64,000 nt of DNA from assembly GCA_000827205.1 (NCBI GenBank), contig KN832558.1:1346972-1410971 (forward strand), read 5' to 3'. Both the position numbers and the translations under genes were made by a program. Positions within the stretch are counted from its first letter, which is position 1; the number at the start of each line of letters is the position of its first letter. This document shows positions 10,434 to 29,021 of the stretch, in pieces. A model generated the notes under the pieces. That model ran no database searches. It worked only from the letters and a program-made list of their open reading frames with translations, and had not been told where the DNA came from. This DNA comes from Plicaturopsis crispa FD-325 SS-3. Its lineage: Eukaryota > Basidiomycota > Agaricomycetes > Amylocorticiales > Amylocorticiaceae.

Positions 10434-12065
10434 TCATGAAGATACAACGGGGTGCTCATTCTGATAAGTCTGTAGATAGTCAAGAAGTGCGACAGCACCG
10501 AGAGGCTTGTCCGTGTCGAGCTCTAGCTGCTCTATAAAGTCCTGAGAAGGATGGCTTCCTCCTGCGCCATAGATGCGGATGATACGCATTGCCTTCTCTG
10601 CTCCAAACATCCATGTGCTTTTCACGTTTAGTGCGGCCTCGATTGTCCCTTTCTTGATTGACTTGCGCCCGCCGCGAGCCTATTGAACCGATGAGCAACG
10701 TGAATACAACGTGTGAGAGAAGAACATACCGAGACACGCGAGGGACTGGGGCAACCAACATAATCGTGCACAAAAGTTACAGCAAATTCCCAAGACTGTA
10801 CGATCTCCGGATTACGCTGAACGTGCCCCCGACGAGCCTTAAATTCTGCATAAAATGGACGGTGAGATACCTCTTCTACAAGCCACTGAAGCTCTGCGGC
10901 CTCTGAATCACCCGTTACCAATCGCTTGGCAACAAGCTCATCAGGTGAAACCTTCCGACGCTTTTTAGTCGGTGCATCTGAAGTGTTCAGCAGCGGCTGC
11001 TGATGCGCAAGTTCTCCCGAGGACAGTACACTTGTCGTTGCACTGGCCGCATTTGTGGTCGTCTGAAAACAAATGAGTGAAGTGAATGCACGGACAGAAG
11101 ACTGGAACACACCGAGTCGACGAAGATTTTGAGGATGTTTGACGGCGGAATGACCAGTTCTGATGGGCTAGTCGGTGCCTCATGAAGCAGCTCCCCTTTT
11201 TCCATCCTTACGAAGGGGTGATCATAGCCGATTGCAATCGGGTCTGGAAAGGATAGCTTGACGTCGCCTAGATGGAAATCAGCCGTCAGCTGATATGATT
11301 CTCGGCGAATTGCTACTTGAAGCTCACCATTGATAGCCGCACACGAGTGCTGCAATTCACGCAACATATCGTTTGCATTCACACGCCATTCCTCATATTC
11401 AGCGGCACCCAATACAATGCTACCGATCGGGGCGACGCTGATGAGACATACGGTCTTCACAGGCTCCCCAGGGCTCCGTCGATCTTCGATGCACAAGCGC
11501 ACCTGTCATTACCGTGAGAACAAGTGAGTATAGGCGAATGTTCTGCAGCACAGTGCTTTACCTCCCGGCGTGTTGGTAGTCTCACTGCGGCACCCTGCCT
11601 CGTCGGAGCTGCATTAATGTCTACTTAGTTGTGATCTAATAAAAATCCTGCCCAGCTCTTCCATAGACACTCACAGTCGAACAGGTCCTCAGCCGGGATT
11701 GGTTGCTCCCTGGTAGGCTCGAGTGTTCTGGGATTGGATAAACTCGGAGGCCCGGGTGAAGCGGTAGCTACGACTCGGAGTTTGGTGAATCCATAGTCGG
11801 CTTTCAGCAAGACAGATTTCATGCTTGCGATGTTGGTCTTTGATCTGCTGAATTTTCGCTTGCCATCGTTGAAGGGCCATCGTCCGGGCTGACGAAGGAC
11901 GAACTGGATTAGCTCGTCCCTCGATTTCCCCTTTCTGTACCGGTGTCGTTAGAACAGAGGCCTCGTTGACTTGTAGATTAGTTGCATAGCATCCAGGACT
12001 CACAGATCTTCTGCATTATACACCACCTCCTCGGTCTGTGGACCGAGTTCGAGTTCTTGTTCCAT
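10434..12065 (-). CDS. Unrecognised protein convergent with the Crypton recombinase
   Basis: This multi-exon gene starts MEQELELGPQTEEVV at 12065. It splices at a GTGAGT donor near 12000 into KGKSRDELIQFVLRQPGRW. Later exons give the stretches LCIEDRRSPGEPVKTVCLIS, AAEYEEWRVNANDMLRELQ and a basic TKKRRKVSPDELVAKRL, which looks like a nuclear localisation signal. The end is YLQTYQNEHPVVSS at 10434. I recognise no domain. The middle looks like an alpha/beta fold and the C-terminus is helical. It ends 272 bases from the end of the recombinase gene, facing it. Whether the two belong to one mobile unit or this is a host gene beside the insertion cannot be decided from one copy. Confidence 0.65.
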
Positions 12066-13231
12066 GGTCGGTAAGCTACTCGTTCTGTGTTGGGTTCAAG
12101 AGCAAAGAAAGTGGCGCGCCGCTGCATCTCAAACGGCTGCAATCCCCGTTCTTTCTTTCCTTTGCTCTTGCATTCTGTTCATTCTGTTCATTCCGTTCGT
12201 TCTGCTCTTTAGTTTCGTTCGCAGCAGCATTTTTTGTGTCTTTCTTTGATTTGTTCTTTCTGTTCTTTCCTTTTTTTTCGCAAACTCGGGGCTGGGGCTG
12301 GCTGGGACGGTGTCGTACCATAGGTACCCTCCTGAGATCCCAACTACTCATTTTTGCTCTTTTTGTTCTATCTGTTTTTTTGTAACGAACGAAAGTAAAC
12401 GGGAATCGGTGTATACGATATATTCCGTAGTAATGCAAGGGGTCACCGCGAGCGGTATACCGCGGTGCCGCAAGCGCTAGAAATGTGGCGTGGGAACGAA
12501 ATAGGGGTCGGTGACCGAGCACCACGGTGGCCACCGTGCCCCAGGTATATATTATTATATTATATTATATTATATTATATATGCCTCTCTGCTCCCTCTC
12601 GGCACCGACACGCCAAAACACCCGCCGCCGCACCCCATCCGATCCTCATATCGTGGCGGCGCCTTGTTCCTTCCTACATCCCTCCTAGCTGATTCTGGTG
12701 TTGGACAACTACGCTACTGTCGCTCGTATTGTATACTTCTGCCACTTATTACTACTTGTAAATCCCTACTACTCGACCTGTATTCTCGTAGATAATCATC
12801 CTTATAGCTAGCCAGCCATGGACTATACTGGAGTCTGGCGAGATGGGGTGCAGCGCGTTGTATTCGGAAGTCTCCTCCGTTATAGTACATGTGCGACGCT
12901 AGCTATCCTCGACGCCGTACATTGCCATGCCTGACTGCATCCGGGAGGAACCCGCTATCAGTGAGCTTCGCACCGTTTGATATAGCCCTCCCCGGCGCAC
13001 CCACTCGCGCGATACATATGTAGCCTCCTTCGGAACGAAGCTGCCACTGTCGTGCTGTCGCCACTAGTGTCGTGATGCTAGAATCACCGTAACAGCGCGC
13101 ATGATCCAACTGTGCGGCCAGCATGCTTCAAGCCCCCCGTCAGCACGACATTCCCGCACTCACATAACATGCCACTACCCACTCAGATAGTTCACTCACA
13201 GAACAAACGCCCAACACCCAACGCGTGCACA
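12066..13231. other. Intergenic, promoter side of the unknown gene plus repeats
   Basis: Directly upstream of the 12065 start lies a pyrimidine-rich tract with imperfect CTGTTCATT/TTCTTTC repeats (about 12150-12290), likely the promoter and 5' leader. An AT microsatellite follows at 12546. From 12600 to 13231 I see only the untranslated 3' side of the palmitoyltransferase gene. Confidence 0.5.
12546..12582. repeat. TATTA/TATAT microsatellite
   Basis: This is a 37-base pure A/T tract made of TATAT and TATTATAT units in an otherwise GC-balanced intergenic region. Confidence 0.95.
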
Positions 13232-15379
13232 TCACCGCAGCCCCTCCGGCCACTCGCTTCGCCTCCTCCACCGCCCATCCGCGTCGAACCGCGGGTTCGT
13301 GGGGTACTGCAAGCCCGCGGTTGGGTTGCCGCCGATCGGCACTGCACTCGAGCAGTCAGTATAAACGTCTTGACGCGTACACCCAGGACCTCGACGCTCA
13401 TGGGCGCGGATGCATAGAGATAGAAGAGCGAGAAACACGCACATATCCACCCACCCCACCCCTCGCCCATCACCTCCTCCCAATGCGCCCTTGCGCCGCT
13501 CCCAGCCCACCACAAGTTCCCCTCTCGGCCTATGCTGCCCCACTCCGCCTCCCATGCGCGGCGCGTTGCGGTTTTCGCGCTGTGCGCAGAAGAGGTTGTT
13601 CAGTCAGCTAAATGCGCAGAGAGATGCGGGCGGCATGTAGCAGAGATGCGGGCGGCATGTAGCAGAGATGCGGGCGGCATGTAGCAGAGATGCGGGCGGC
13701 ATGTAGCAGAGATGCAGGGGGCATGCGCAGAGGTTTGTCAGCGGGTATGCGCAGTGACACGGTATGCGCAGTGACACGTGCAAAGAGCTTGTAGAGTAAG
13801 GAAACGCGAGCGGGCGACGTACCGTAACCTCCAAAACCGCTGCCCCCGCCCAAGCGCGGCGTAGACCGCCTGGTTCCCCTTCTTCTCCACCGTCGTGATG
13901 TTCCGGAATATGAGCGAGAGGTGGATGGTGTAGAGCAGGACGGTGAAGAGGGTGAATAGGCCGGCGCTGGGTTCGGTGTGTTGGGTTAGTTCGTGTGTGA
14001 AGTGAATTAGTTCGTGCGGGAGGTGTGGGGCAGATGGGGAGGAGACGGGGAGGGAGAAGGGGGAGGGGGGACGGAACGAGGAGAGGGAGAGGGGGGGGGG
14101 AGAACGTACACGACGATGACGACTCCCTGCTGCGGGTCGATGCTACGTACGGGCGACGACGCATTCGCGCCGACGAGCGTGGCGAACGTCCAGAGCCAGT
14201 ATAGATAGCTCCACTGGCAGAAGATCACGAAGAACTGGTTCAATTCACGATTATCAGCAACCCGCACCCACATATATCAGCTCACCAGCCCTCACCTTAT
14301 GGTTCCGCGCGCCGACGCATTGCCCGATCCCTACAGGCACGCGTCAGCACACCACTACACACCACAGATTGCCCCGGGAACAAGGGATGGGGGACTGACA
14401 TGGACAGTGGTGGTCGTACTTGAGGACGCACTGCTCCAACACACGTCAGCCGCACACCCGTTAACTAAGCACATAGAGAAAGAAGGAGGGGGAAGAACTC
14501 ACAGTCCCGCAAGCACGGCAGTGGTGCGCGCGGTACGGCTTCACGATCTCGCAGTGCGCGCAGTAGCGGTGCGAGGGGAGGAGGGTGGGGGCCGTGGGCG
14601 GGGGCGGCGCGGTAGAGGGCGGGCTTAGGGTCGGGGCTATCGTGGGCTCGGGAGTAGGCGCGGACTCGGGAGTAGACGTAGCTGGAACGTCATTGTCGTC
14701 GGCGTCCGATGGAGGGGGCGCGTCTTTCTGCTCGGGGAGTGGTGATGGGGACTGCGAGGCGGTTTCGGCTGCGTCGCCGCCGACGTGCGTGGAAGTAGAA
14801 GCGGTGTCGCTGGATACGCGCGGGGAAGGGGCGTCGGACTCTTGGGGCGCAGGATGCGCAGACTTGGGCACGTGCTACATACGCAAGGCAAACGTCCATC
14901 AGCGAGCGGCAGAGTCTGCAATTGGGAGCACCAACCTCAATCGCGTGTCCCGGACCCGTCATAAGTATCTGGGTAAAGGTCAGAAGAAGGCTTTGGGAGA
15001 TGCGAACGCCGTGTGCACGCACCACGCTGTACGACCACGCCGCCAGGAGTAGCACGACGCAGAATACACTTAGAAAAGCGACTGCCAATGACCGTATCAT
15101 CAGTATAAGAGGCAATCAGCAGTCGCTCCCGGACTCACCGCCCATTTCCCGACTGCCCCGCGCGCCCCTCTCTCCCCGTATCATGGGCACGCACAAGCGC
15201 CCGATGTACACATACGCGGCGTATATGGCAAAGCCCGACGCGGCGCCGACGGCGGCTTTGCGCACGAGCCACGGCTGTTTCTTCCGGCGGGCGGCCCTCT
15301 TCGCGCGCACTTCGCGGATGAGGCCGCAGCAGCCTGAGGCGCGCTCTGTCGTTTTCGCCTGTGGGTCGCTGGCTGCCAT
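13232..15379 (-). CDS. DHHC-type protein S-palmitoyltransferase
   Basis: This enzyme transfers palmitate to cysteines of membrane-associated proteins at Golgi, vacuole or plasma membrane. The start MAASDPQAKTTERAS is at 15379. Two membrane spans (AAVGAASGFAIYAAYVYIG and VAFLSVFCVVLLLAAW) precede a Ser/Pro-rich cytosolic insert of about 100 residues. The zinc-binding cysteine-rich domain follows: CAHCEIVKPYRAHHCRACGT, CVLKYDHHCPW and IGQCVGARNHKFF, with the catalytic DHHC. Two more membrane spans come next, then the TTxE motif as TTVE. The C-terminus (EAEWGSIGREGNLWW, RWRRRSEWPEGLR) is reached through the intron 13580-13822, which carries a tandem array. The last exon follows a short intron near 13330. 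All catalytic elements are present. Substrate and yeast counterpart (Pfa3-like is my guess) are unresolved. Confidence 0.85.
13621..13730. repeat. 22-base tandem array within a palmitoyltransferase intron
   Basis: Four perfect copies of a 22-base unit starting GAGATGCGGGCGGCATG (13621-13708) are followed by one degenerate copy. The array lies inside the intron 13580-13822 of the DHHC gene, making that intron 243 bases instead of the usual 50-60. Confidence 0.92.
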
Positions 15380-15786
15380 GGAGGTTGCGCGCAGGAGGCA
15401 GGGCGGTAGGGAGGTTTATAAATAGCCTGCAGCAATCAGCGCGCGTTTGAATCAATTATGCACAGGATGTCCCTGGATCTGTCCTGGGTCACGCTGGTAA
15501 GCTATATCTGTTGTCGCTGCTACGAGAGGAGGCCTACATGGGACATTTGTGGGACATAGCGATATGTTGTGGTCATTTCGGTGTGCGGACATTGGAGGAT
15601 TCCGAGGAAGCTTCGAAGTGCAATTGAGTGTAAATCAGCTCGAGTTAAGCTCGAGTACTCTATTTTACCTCCGAGTCAGGATTTCCAAATCAAAGCACAA
15701 AGTCCCAGTGCTCCAGAAGGTTCTCACACGATCGGCTATCCAATTAATGTACATAGGTCTACGGGTATACACAATCACAGCAAGAA
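15380..15786. other. Intergenic between palmitoyltransferase and transcription factor
   Basis: This holds the upstream region of the DHHC gene and the 3' side of the transcription factor, both on the minus strand. A TTTATAAATA element at 15414-15423 lies about 40 bases upstream of the DHHC start and could act as its TATA box. I see no other feature. Confidence 0.5.
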
Positions 15787-18700
15787 CTACAACAGACTAC
15801 CAAAATCCCCAAACGAAGGATCGCCAAGCGCCTCCTTCGAAAACATCTCCCAATCTAGAGAAAAGGGCATATTTAGCATCCAGCCACAAGGAGGTACACA
15901 CATGAACGCACCCGTCTGCTGCAACAGCTCGCCAGGGGGCTCCACCGACGAACTAGTCGTCGTCGGCGTCTCCGACGACACCCCCAGCGAGAGCAAAAAA
16001 TCATCCCACGCCTGCACCTGCACCTCCTCCGCCACCGGCGCCTGCGCATCCCAGCTCGCCACCGGCGGCGGCGGCACGCGCACATCGCTCACCGCCGTCG
16101 CCACGCGCTTGAACACCGCCCGCAGCGACTCCGCGTCCGCCTCCAGCTGCCCCGGGCTGCGCGGGCCGCCTTTGGGCCGGCACGCGTGCGCGCTGCGCCG
16201 TAGGGCGGCCTCTTTTTGTAGGCTGTCGACGATCTGCCGTCCGCGGTGCGCGATCTCTGCGATGGCGGCGTTCCCGTCTTGGCAGAGCCGCTCGAAGAGG
16301 AAGCGCGCGGACTGGATCTGCGCTGCGCGGCCCTCGGCGTCGGGCTGGCCCGTGTCGATCCTGTTGAATGTGTCGACTGTGGGCAGCTGGTTAGTATGGA
16401 GGTAGGAGATACGGATGCGGGGATGACTCACGGAACATGACGATGATGCCCCCGAGGGCATGAGCTGTGCTGTACCAGCTTCTCTCGATAGTGGACCCGT
16501 GGAGGAACTGCTGGGAGTCGAGAATGATCTCTGCACTTTCGAGACATGCCGCGTGTGATCGTTGATATACCGGGTTGCGGAAGCCGCGCACCCTAGAAAG
16601 GAGTCAGCGACGGATCACTTTGTCAATAGAGCCAGCGGTGTGCCTACATGAACGGTCGATGTAGGCGAAGAAGCTGGTGGCAAAAAATAAGTCACAGACA
16701 CGTCGAGCAACGCTACTCAAAGGCTTACGCGATTATGCAGGGCTGCTCTTAACGCAGCCCGCCGTTCTATCCAACCTGTCAGAGGGATGAAGTAGTAGTG
16801 GCCAACTGAGGGGTTATAGCTCACGTTGCTTATCTCTGTTTTCCGGGAGCATGAGTCCCTCCCCGAGCAAAGGGCTGACTTTGGCTCTGAACTGCGCGTC
16901 GAAGGCGAGAATGGAGTCGTAGCTGATACCTTCGGGGAAACGGAGGAGCTCGGCTACCCGCAGACAATGGTCGACGAGTGCCCGCGCATACTAAATAGAG
17001 AAGCCGTCGTCATTAGGGCGGACAACAATGAGCTGGGGGCGTACAATTAAGTGCATCACATCCGTCAAACGGTGGGCGGGTTTTGGATGTACGACAATGT
17101 CCAATGTAAGGTCTTCGTCGTCGCAGTTGATGGGCAAGACTGTGGTAACTGCAAAACGAATCCATTCAAGGTCATCAGTTGATTCAAGGTCACAAGCCAA
17201 GGACAGGGAGGTACTCACACGAGGACGGGGTGATGAGGTAGTCTCCACTCTTTACCGACGTTTTCCAATCGAGGATGACCAGGAAGTTCCATACGCGCAC
17301 TCCCATCTCACGCCGCAAGCCGGATGGCCCAAGCGGGAATGCAGCATCGTCCGGGGGCATCACGGTGATGTCGTTGCCAAGTTTGTGTAGTCCCATCATA
17401 TGTGCAAGACGTATCGCAGCGGCTAATATGACATGGAATAGATCAGAATACGCGCAGAGGCACGTTGTATCATCCAGATTCACCTAACCAGACGCTAAAA
17501 TGCGAATTCATGCCCACCGAGAATCGTTTACTGGCGATAAACGGCGAGCCAACATGGCGTATAAGGGCTCCATACAGAATCAAGGTCTGCACATATGACT
17601 TCAGGGCTACGCAGAACATATCCACGAATTCACTCACTTGTATGACGCGGAACTGCGGTTTGACGGCCCAGTTCGCGAGACCCAAAGCCATTTTGCTCGC
17701 CTCAAACCATATGATGGGCGCCTGCCCGGACGCGACCAGAGGGTACGTAGCACACTGCGGGCCTACGCGCCCCGAGCTCGCGTTCGCCCCCAGCGCCAGC
17801 GTCTGCGCGTACATCGCCAGCCACGCGGGGTCGATGCGCATGCATTCCTCCGCACCGAGCCGCCAAAATTGCACGCACTCGGACATGAACGACGGGCGAT
17901 GGTGCACGTGCCACATCCAGTCGACGTGGTCAAAGTGCACGCTGATGAGGTAGCGCGCGACAGGCACGGGCGGGAGGACGTTGTAGATGCGCTGTAACAC
18001 TTGCTCGTCCGTGCCCGAAAGCGACGCTAGGGCATAGTCGAGAGACGCCGACGCTTCGTCGTCAGGTTTTTCGGACGCCTCGAGTCTGAGTATACTCGAG
18101 GTTGCGCGATTTCCGCCGGAATACGACAACGTCCGTGAGTCCGGAGTGGTCTTGTATGGAATGCGATCTCAGCAGGACTTAGTGAATTGTGCGTTCGAGT
18201 GTTCTACTCACCTGTAGAGGAGCTTCGGGGCCTTCTTTGAGTGCAGTTACACCAAGCGTACCGTAGCTACTGGCTACGCCCTGACCCCTCGCCAAATCTT
18301 CCAGCGCGAGCACGGCATCCTCTGTGTCCGAGTCGAGGCCGCTGCGCGGTGCAGACAGACTCGGCGAGGCAACTCCGCGCGGTGGTGTATGCAGATGCGG
18401 GAACGCCGTGGTGAACATTTGCTCCAAATGCGACAGGCGAGACGCTAGAGCCTGCATCGTATACGGCGGCGGGTACGCAGAAGTCTCTCTCGGAGGGGGA
18501 GCGCGGCGAGTGATGGAAGGGACAACTTCAAATTCGCACAGCTCGATCTCACCCCGCGTCGTGCACTGGTCGCAGGGCATTTGGCGGTCGCACTGGGGGC
18601 ACGGTTTCAGCGTTGACCGTACATGCCCGTTCCATTCTGCTCACCTTGATCTTCCGCCGTCTGCCCGGTGACGATGAATGAGCTACCGGCGCGTAGAATG

Positions 18701-18874
18701 CGCATATCCCAAAGGACTCACTCACTTGCATTCTCCACACGAAAACGTCGCCCGCTTCTTTCTCTTACGGTTGGGACCACCATTGGTATGTGAGGCAGAC
18801 CCGTTTCCCTCGTGGTCGGAATCGTCGGTGACCTGTGGACTACTTGCCCGCTTCTTGGGCCGCTCTGAGGACAT
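15787..18874 (-). CDS. Zn(II)2Cys6 fungal-specific transcription factor
   Basis: This nuclear DNA-binding regulator starts MSSERPKKRASSP at 18874. The binuclear zinc cluster is assembled from three exons: SCGEC, KRRKIK, then CDRQMPCDQCTTRGEIELC. That is the canonical CX2CX6CX5CX2CX8C spacing. A dimerisation-like helix (LASRLSHLEQMFTTAF) follows. The middle holds the fungal-specific transcription-factor domain (ISVHFDHVDWMWHVHHRPSF, AAIRLAHMMGLHKLG, GVRVWNFLVILDWKTS), cut by several short introns. The C-terminal exon (to 15787) has a Pro-rich segment and an acidic-aromatic WDDFLLSLG, which may be an activation segment. Target genes cannot be told from sequence. The divergent ABC transporter gene shares its upstream region, which makes it a reasonable but unproven candidate target. 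Confidence 0.85.
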
Positions 18875-19311
18875 GATAGTAATAGTGGGTGTCTAAGCTC
18901 GAAAGCGAGATATAGCAAGCTGGTATGTCGTCGACAGCTTGACTCGAGTCTCACTCAACGAGATCTTGACAATTTGAATGAGACAAGCAAATGCATTCGG
19001 CCCCCGGAGATATATGTAGCCCCTGAATGATTCGTCCGTACAGAACGCGGAAACGGAGACGTGGCTAGACGTGGTGCACTGTGAGAGTAAAGAACTCATG
19101 CTGTGCGTGCACGGTCCCGCTTCCACCCCACCGAGTCAATACTAATGCTACTTAATACATAGTGAGGCGTCGCCGTAGGAGAAAAGCGATATCAACCGAT
19201 TCCTTAGGTGCCGCTCTGCAAGGTCACGGTGTCTCACACCCCGACGCGTTTGTTCGGCAGATTCAACCATCGCGACTACATATGACAACTTAATCGGAAC
19301 TGGTATAATCA
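18875..19311. promoter_or_regulatory. Shared divergent upstream region of transcription factor and ABC transporter
   Basis: This 437-base interval separates the divergent starts at 18874 and 19312, so it must hold both promoters. ATATATG (19012-19018) and ACATATGAC near 19278 are the only TATA-like stretches. I see no clear repeated CGG-type Zn2Cys6 site pair. Confidence 0.5.
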
Positions 19312-25707
<6,396 letters not shown>

Positions 25708-26118
25708 TGGCTGCATTCACCAATTGACGCTCGCTCATACACTCCCCCATTCTAACGTATACCTACTTACACCCCTTTAAAGATTACCCACCACTCATTT
25801 GAATCAGCACTATCAAAACACCCTCATCGACATCACGCATTCCGCATGGTCCATCGCTATCACGGTTAACTTATATATCTCGCTGCATACCACTCCTATA
25901 CCCCCGCTCACTCATTATACTTATCAATATGATCACCACTCACTAGTTCACTCAGCTCCCATGCATAGGCTACATATCCGAAGATATCTTCTACTTGAAC
26001 GTATGCGACTGATTTCCATTCCTGAGTTCACTGTGTGCTTTGGGAGGTGCCGGGAAGTTCCCATATTCAAAGATGCCACCTAGAGAAAACAACTCAGTCA
26101 GTCGTGCATTACTGCGAG
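25708..26118. other. Convergent intergenic region
   Basis: This region lies between the 3' ends of the ABC transporter and RRP6 genes. It is AT-rich with TATA-like and CACTC motifs and no coding signal, so it probably holds both 3' untranslated regions. Confidence 0.5.
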
Positions 26119-29021
26119 CTAAAATATGGCAAACAAACCCTTATTTTGCTTTTGTTTCTTCTTCTTGCGCTGTGCAGCCTCTGGCGGAGGTGCATCATCG
26201 AGAATATTGGGAACCGCGGAGTAGTCGAACACTTCCTCAGCCTCTGCGTCCTCAGTGGGGGTCTTCTCATCCTGAACTCGTGATTTTGTCCGTTTGCGCT
26301 TTGCCGCACGCGCTTGCCCGACGACAACGATGGAATCGTCAATAACCTCGGCCTTTTTCCGCTGTGTTGCCGGAACGAATGGCATCTCTACATGACCACT
26401 AGATGCATCTTCCATCGTCGTATCATCTGGAGAGGGGGCTTCCGCAGCCTCTGCGCCAATCTGATGGACGCTTGAGCGACAAAATGGATCCAAGACGGCT
26501 GAGTGTCTCACCTTCGGTACGGAGGGGGCAATCACTAGGGTGCTGTGTATCCTGGATACAAGCTGACGGAATTGAGTGCTGTCCCGAGTCTGTTGGGATG
26601 CAAACCCGGCCATTGAGGAATTGGAACGAGCATTGGTGAAAAACTACGCACTGTGGTGGACGGCGATATACCCCCAAACAAGGAGCTCTTGGGCGCCGCA
26701 TACGATACTTGCTTTGACGCTGCTGTTCGACTTGGTAGTACGACACCAAATAGCGAAGAGGACGACGCTACTGCCAGACCCTTCCGGGACACTGCAAGAA
26801 AACTCGTCTGAATGACCGGCACACGACTCCAGCGTGCAATTGCTTACCATGTGACCATAGCTGAGACGTTGCGGCCTCCTTGGGAGCAGAAGGCACAACG
26901 CTGTCCGCTACGACATCCATCTGGGAACTTGTTTTCTCGTTCGTCTCTACTACCGCATGCATAGGCTCCGACGATTTTGTGCCCGCACGTTGCTGTACTG
27001 TTGCCTTGATAGCATCCAGTAGCTCCCGGGCCCGGCGTCTCAGCACGGGCGGCACAGACTGGAATATTGACATCAAGGCTGCCATATCTGCCGGCGGAGT
27101 TTCTGCTAGTTGGAAGAGGAAGTGGTTGGGGAGAACGTATCTGGCCACAACAAACCGTCGATCAGTATTGAGCACGAGCCTAAATATGAGTATGCCTTAT
27201 TACCGTGTACTCTCGTCCTCTTCTCGAGCTATCTGGTCCCTCCAACCATGCACACAACGATACACATCCCGGTTGATGTTATCCATCGCAGTCCGGGCCA
27301 GCGAGCTTTTGTTCCATTTACGCGCAAGCGTGTCCCATCCCCCGGGACCTGCCCCGCCTTCGAGATCGTACATCTCCTTCTCATATGTGCGCAATGCGGT
27401 CTCTTCTGAGCGGCTCAGCGCCTCACGTAAGTAGACATGTGCGGGATCTGCCGACGTAGAGGAGCCCGCTATGGTGGGAGATTGCGAACGCGACCGAGAC
27501 CGCGACTGCGCGAGGTCGAGCAGGGCGTTCCGAAGGTTGTCATAGATGTAGAGCAGGAAGTGAGTGTCCGAACGTGCGTAGAGAAGCATTTCCTCCGGAA
27601 GCGGTCTATGGGGAAACTGTGAGATATTTATCCAGCTAAGGAGGGTGTCATCCCGACCTTATACGCCAATCGGCGAGTTGGTAGCGCTTGTCGGGTGTGA
27701 AATCGCAATACATTTCCAGCAGATTTGCGAGTCCGTGTCTAGGGAATTCTGTTCCAAGTGGCGTCAATGCATGTCGAACGAACGAGACAGAAAGCCCGCA
27801 CCTAGGATTTTGGACGCGTGAAATGTGTCGAAGAGGTTCACAATAAACAAGTTAAAGTTTTGCTGCAGCCACACGATGTCACTTTCTGCTCCGTGGAAGA
27901 CCTACGATACAGGTCAGGCGCATGTTTCTCGGTGTCAATAAAGGGCACACACTTTGACTATTTCTGGATTTGTGAAGATCTCGTTAAGCTCTACTAGCTC
28001 ATCTCTCAAGACGAGGCAGTCAACGATATAGTCCTCCTCCCGCGTACTGATTTGCATCAGACATAAGAACCCACTGAAGCTACGATAGCTATGGTGCTCC
28101 AAGTCCACCGCAATGTCCTTTGCTAAGCGAAGTTTCTCTAGCATCAGATTGAACAATGCAGGCGTATCGACCCATGTGAACGGCGTTTCCTCGAAGGATC
28201 TAGGGGGCGTTGGGGGTGCCGGTTGGAACATGCGTGAGGGATACGTTATGTGTTTAATTTCGTAGCGGTAAGGGTGCAGAGTTTCGATTTTCGGCTCATC
28301 GTTAATGTCGTGATCTTGTTGGTAGATATATCCCAAAGGCACTTGCGCATTATACTTATGGTCCAAGCGTGGATACCACGGTGACGCGCTGTTGTCCGCC
28401 TTGGTCTTGAACTTCGCCTGAGGTTTAGGGATGTGGGAAGCGTGTTGTATGACAGGATCCAGTCGCCCCCGAGACGCGTGGGGATTCTGGAAGATAGTCA
28501 GCGCGTCGTCATACTGAGCAGTATATCGCACGTACCTTCGAAGCGGCCGGCTTGGGGGGATTGATTGCAATGGCGGGTGCTTTAGTCTTACCGAGGTATT
28601 CATCTAGAGACATGTCCTGCGCGCAATATTTCAGTTGAGTGACCACATACGTGTTGATAGAGGGGCCCACCGCTCGCTCCAGTAGTTGATCCATCGACTC
28701 GACGATTAACGATTCAAACCGGTCTACAACATCGTCCTGACTCTGAAGCTTCTGCTTTCCCTTTCCGCGGCCGGCTTGAGATGCGTCGACCGTGGATACC
28801 AGAGCAAGGAGGTCATTTGTGACAGATAGAACACGCGAAGAAAATGCGTCGAGTTCTTTGGCGAGTTCCGAGTCGATAGAACGGTGAAAAGCAAGATCGG
28901 ACGGCAGAGAGACAGAGTTCTTGATTGCTTTGAGCGCGGCTCCTTGCAGTTGCGCGTTAAACTCGTCAAAAGACGAAGACGAGACCAAACCAGTTACAAC
29001 GTTCGAGTCCTCAGAAGACAT
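26119..29021 (-). CDS. RRP6: Nuclear exosome 3'-5' exoribonuclease Rrp6 (EXOSC10)
   Basis: This catalytic subunit of the nuclear RNA exosome trims rRNA and snoRNA precursors and degrades aberrant transcripts. The start is [11 protein letters not shown] at 29021; the upstream in-frame TTG is not a start. The PMC2NT cofactor-binding domain fills the first 170 residues ([20 protein letters not shown]). The DEDDy nuclease follows: [15 protein letters not shown] (DxE), [12 protein letters not shown] (second Asp), then [10 protein letters not shown] with the tyrosine of the DEDDy class. An HRDC domain ([20 protein letters not shown]) comes next. The C-terminal tail is Lys/Arg-rich with [10 protein letters not shown] and [10 protein letters not shown] as nuclear and RNA-contact signals. 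The exons join in frame through short introns. All active-site residues are present. Confidence 0.93.

Noticed and set aside
12038-12385. Phe/Cys-rich plus-strand frame resembling membrane segments.
   Set aside because: It is a translation of a pyrimidine-rich promoter tract with TTC/TGT repeats.
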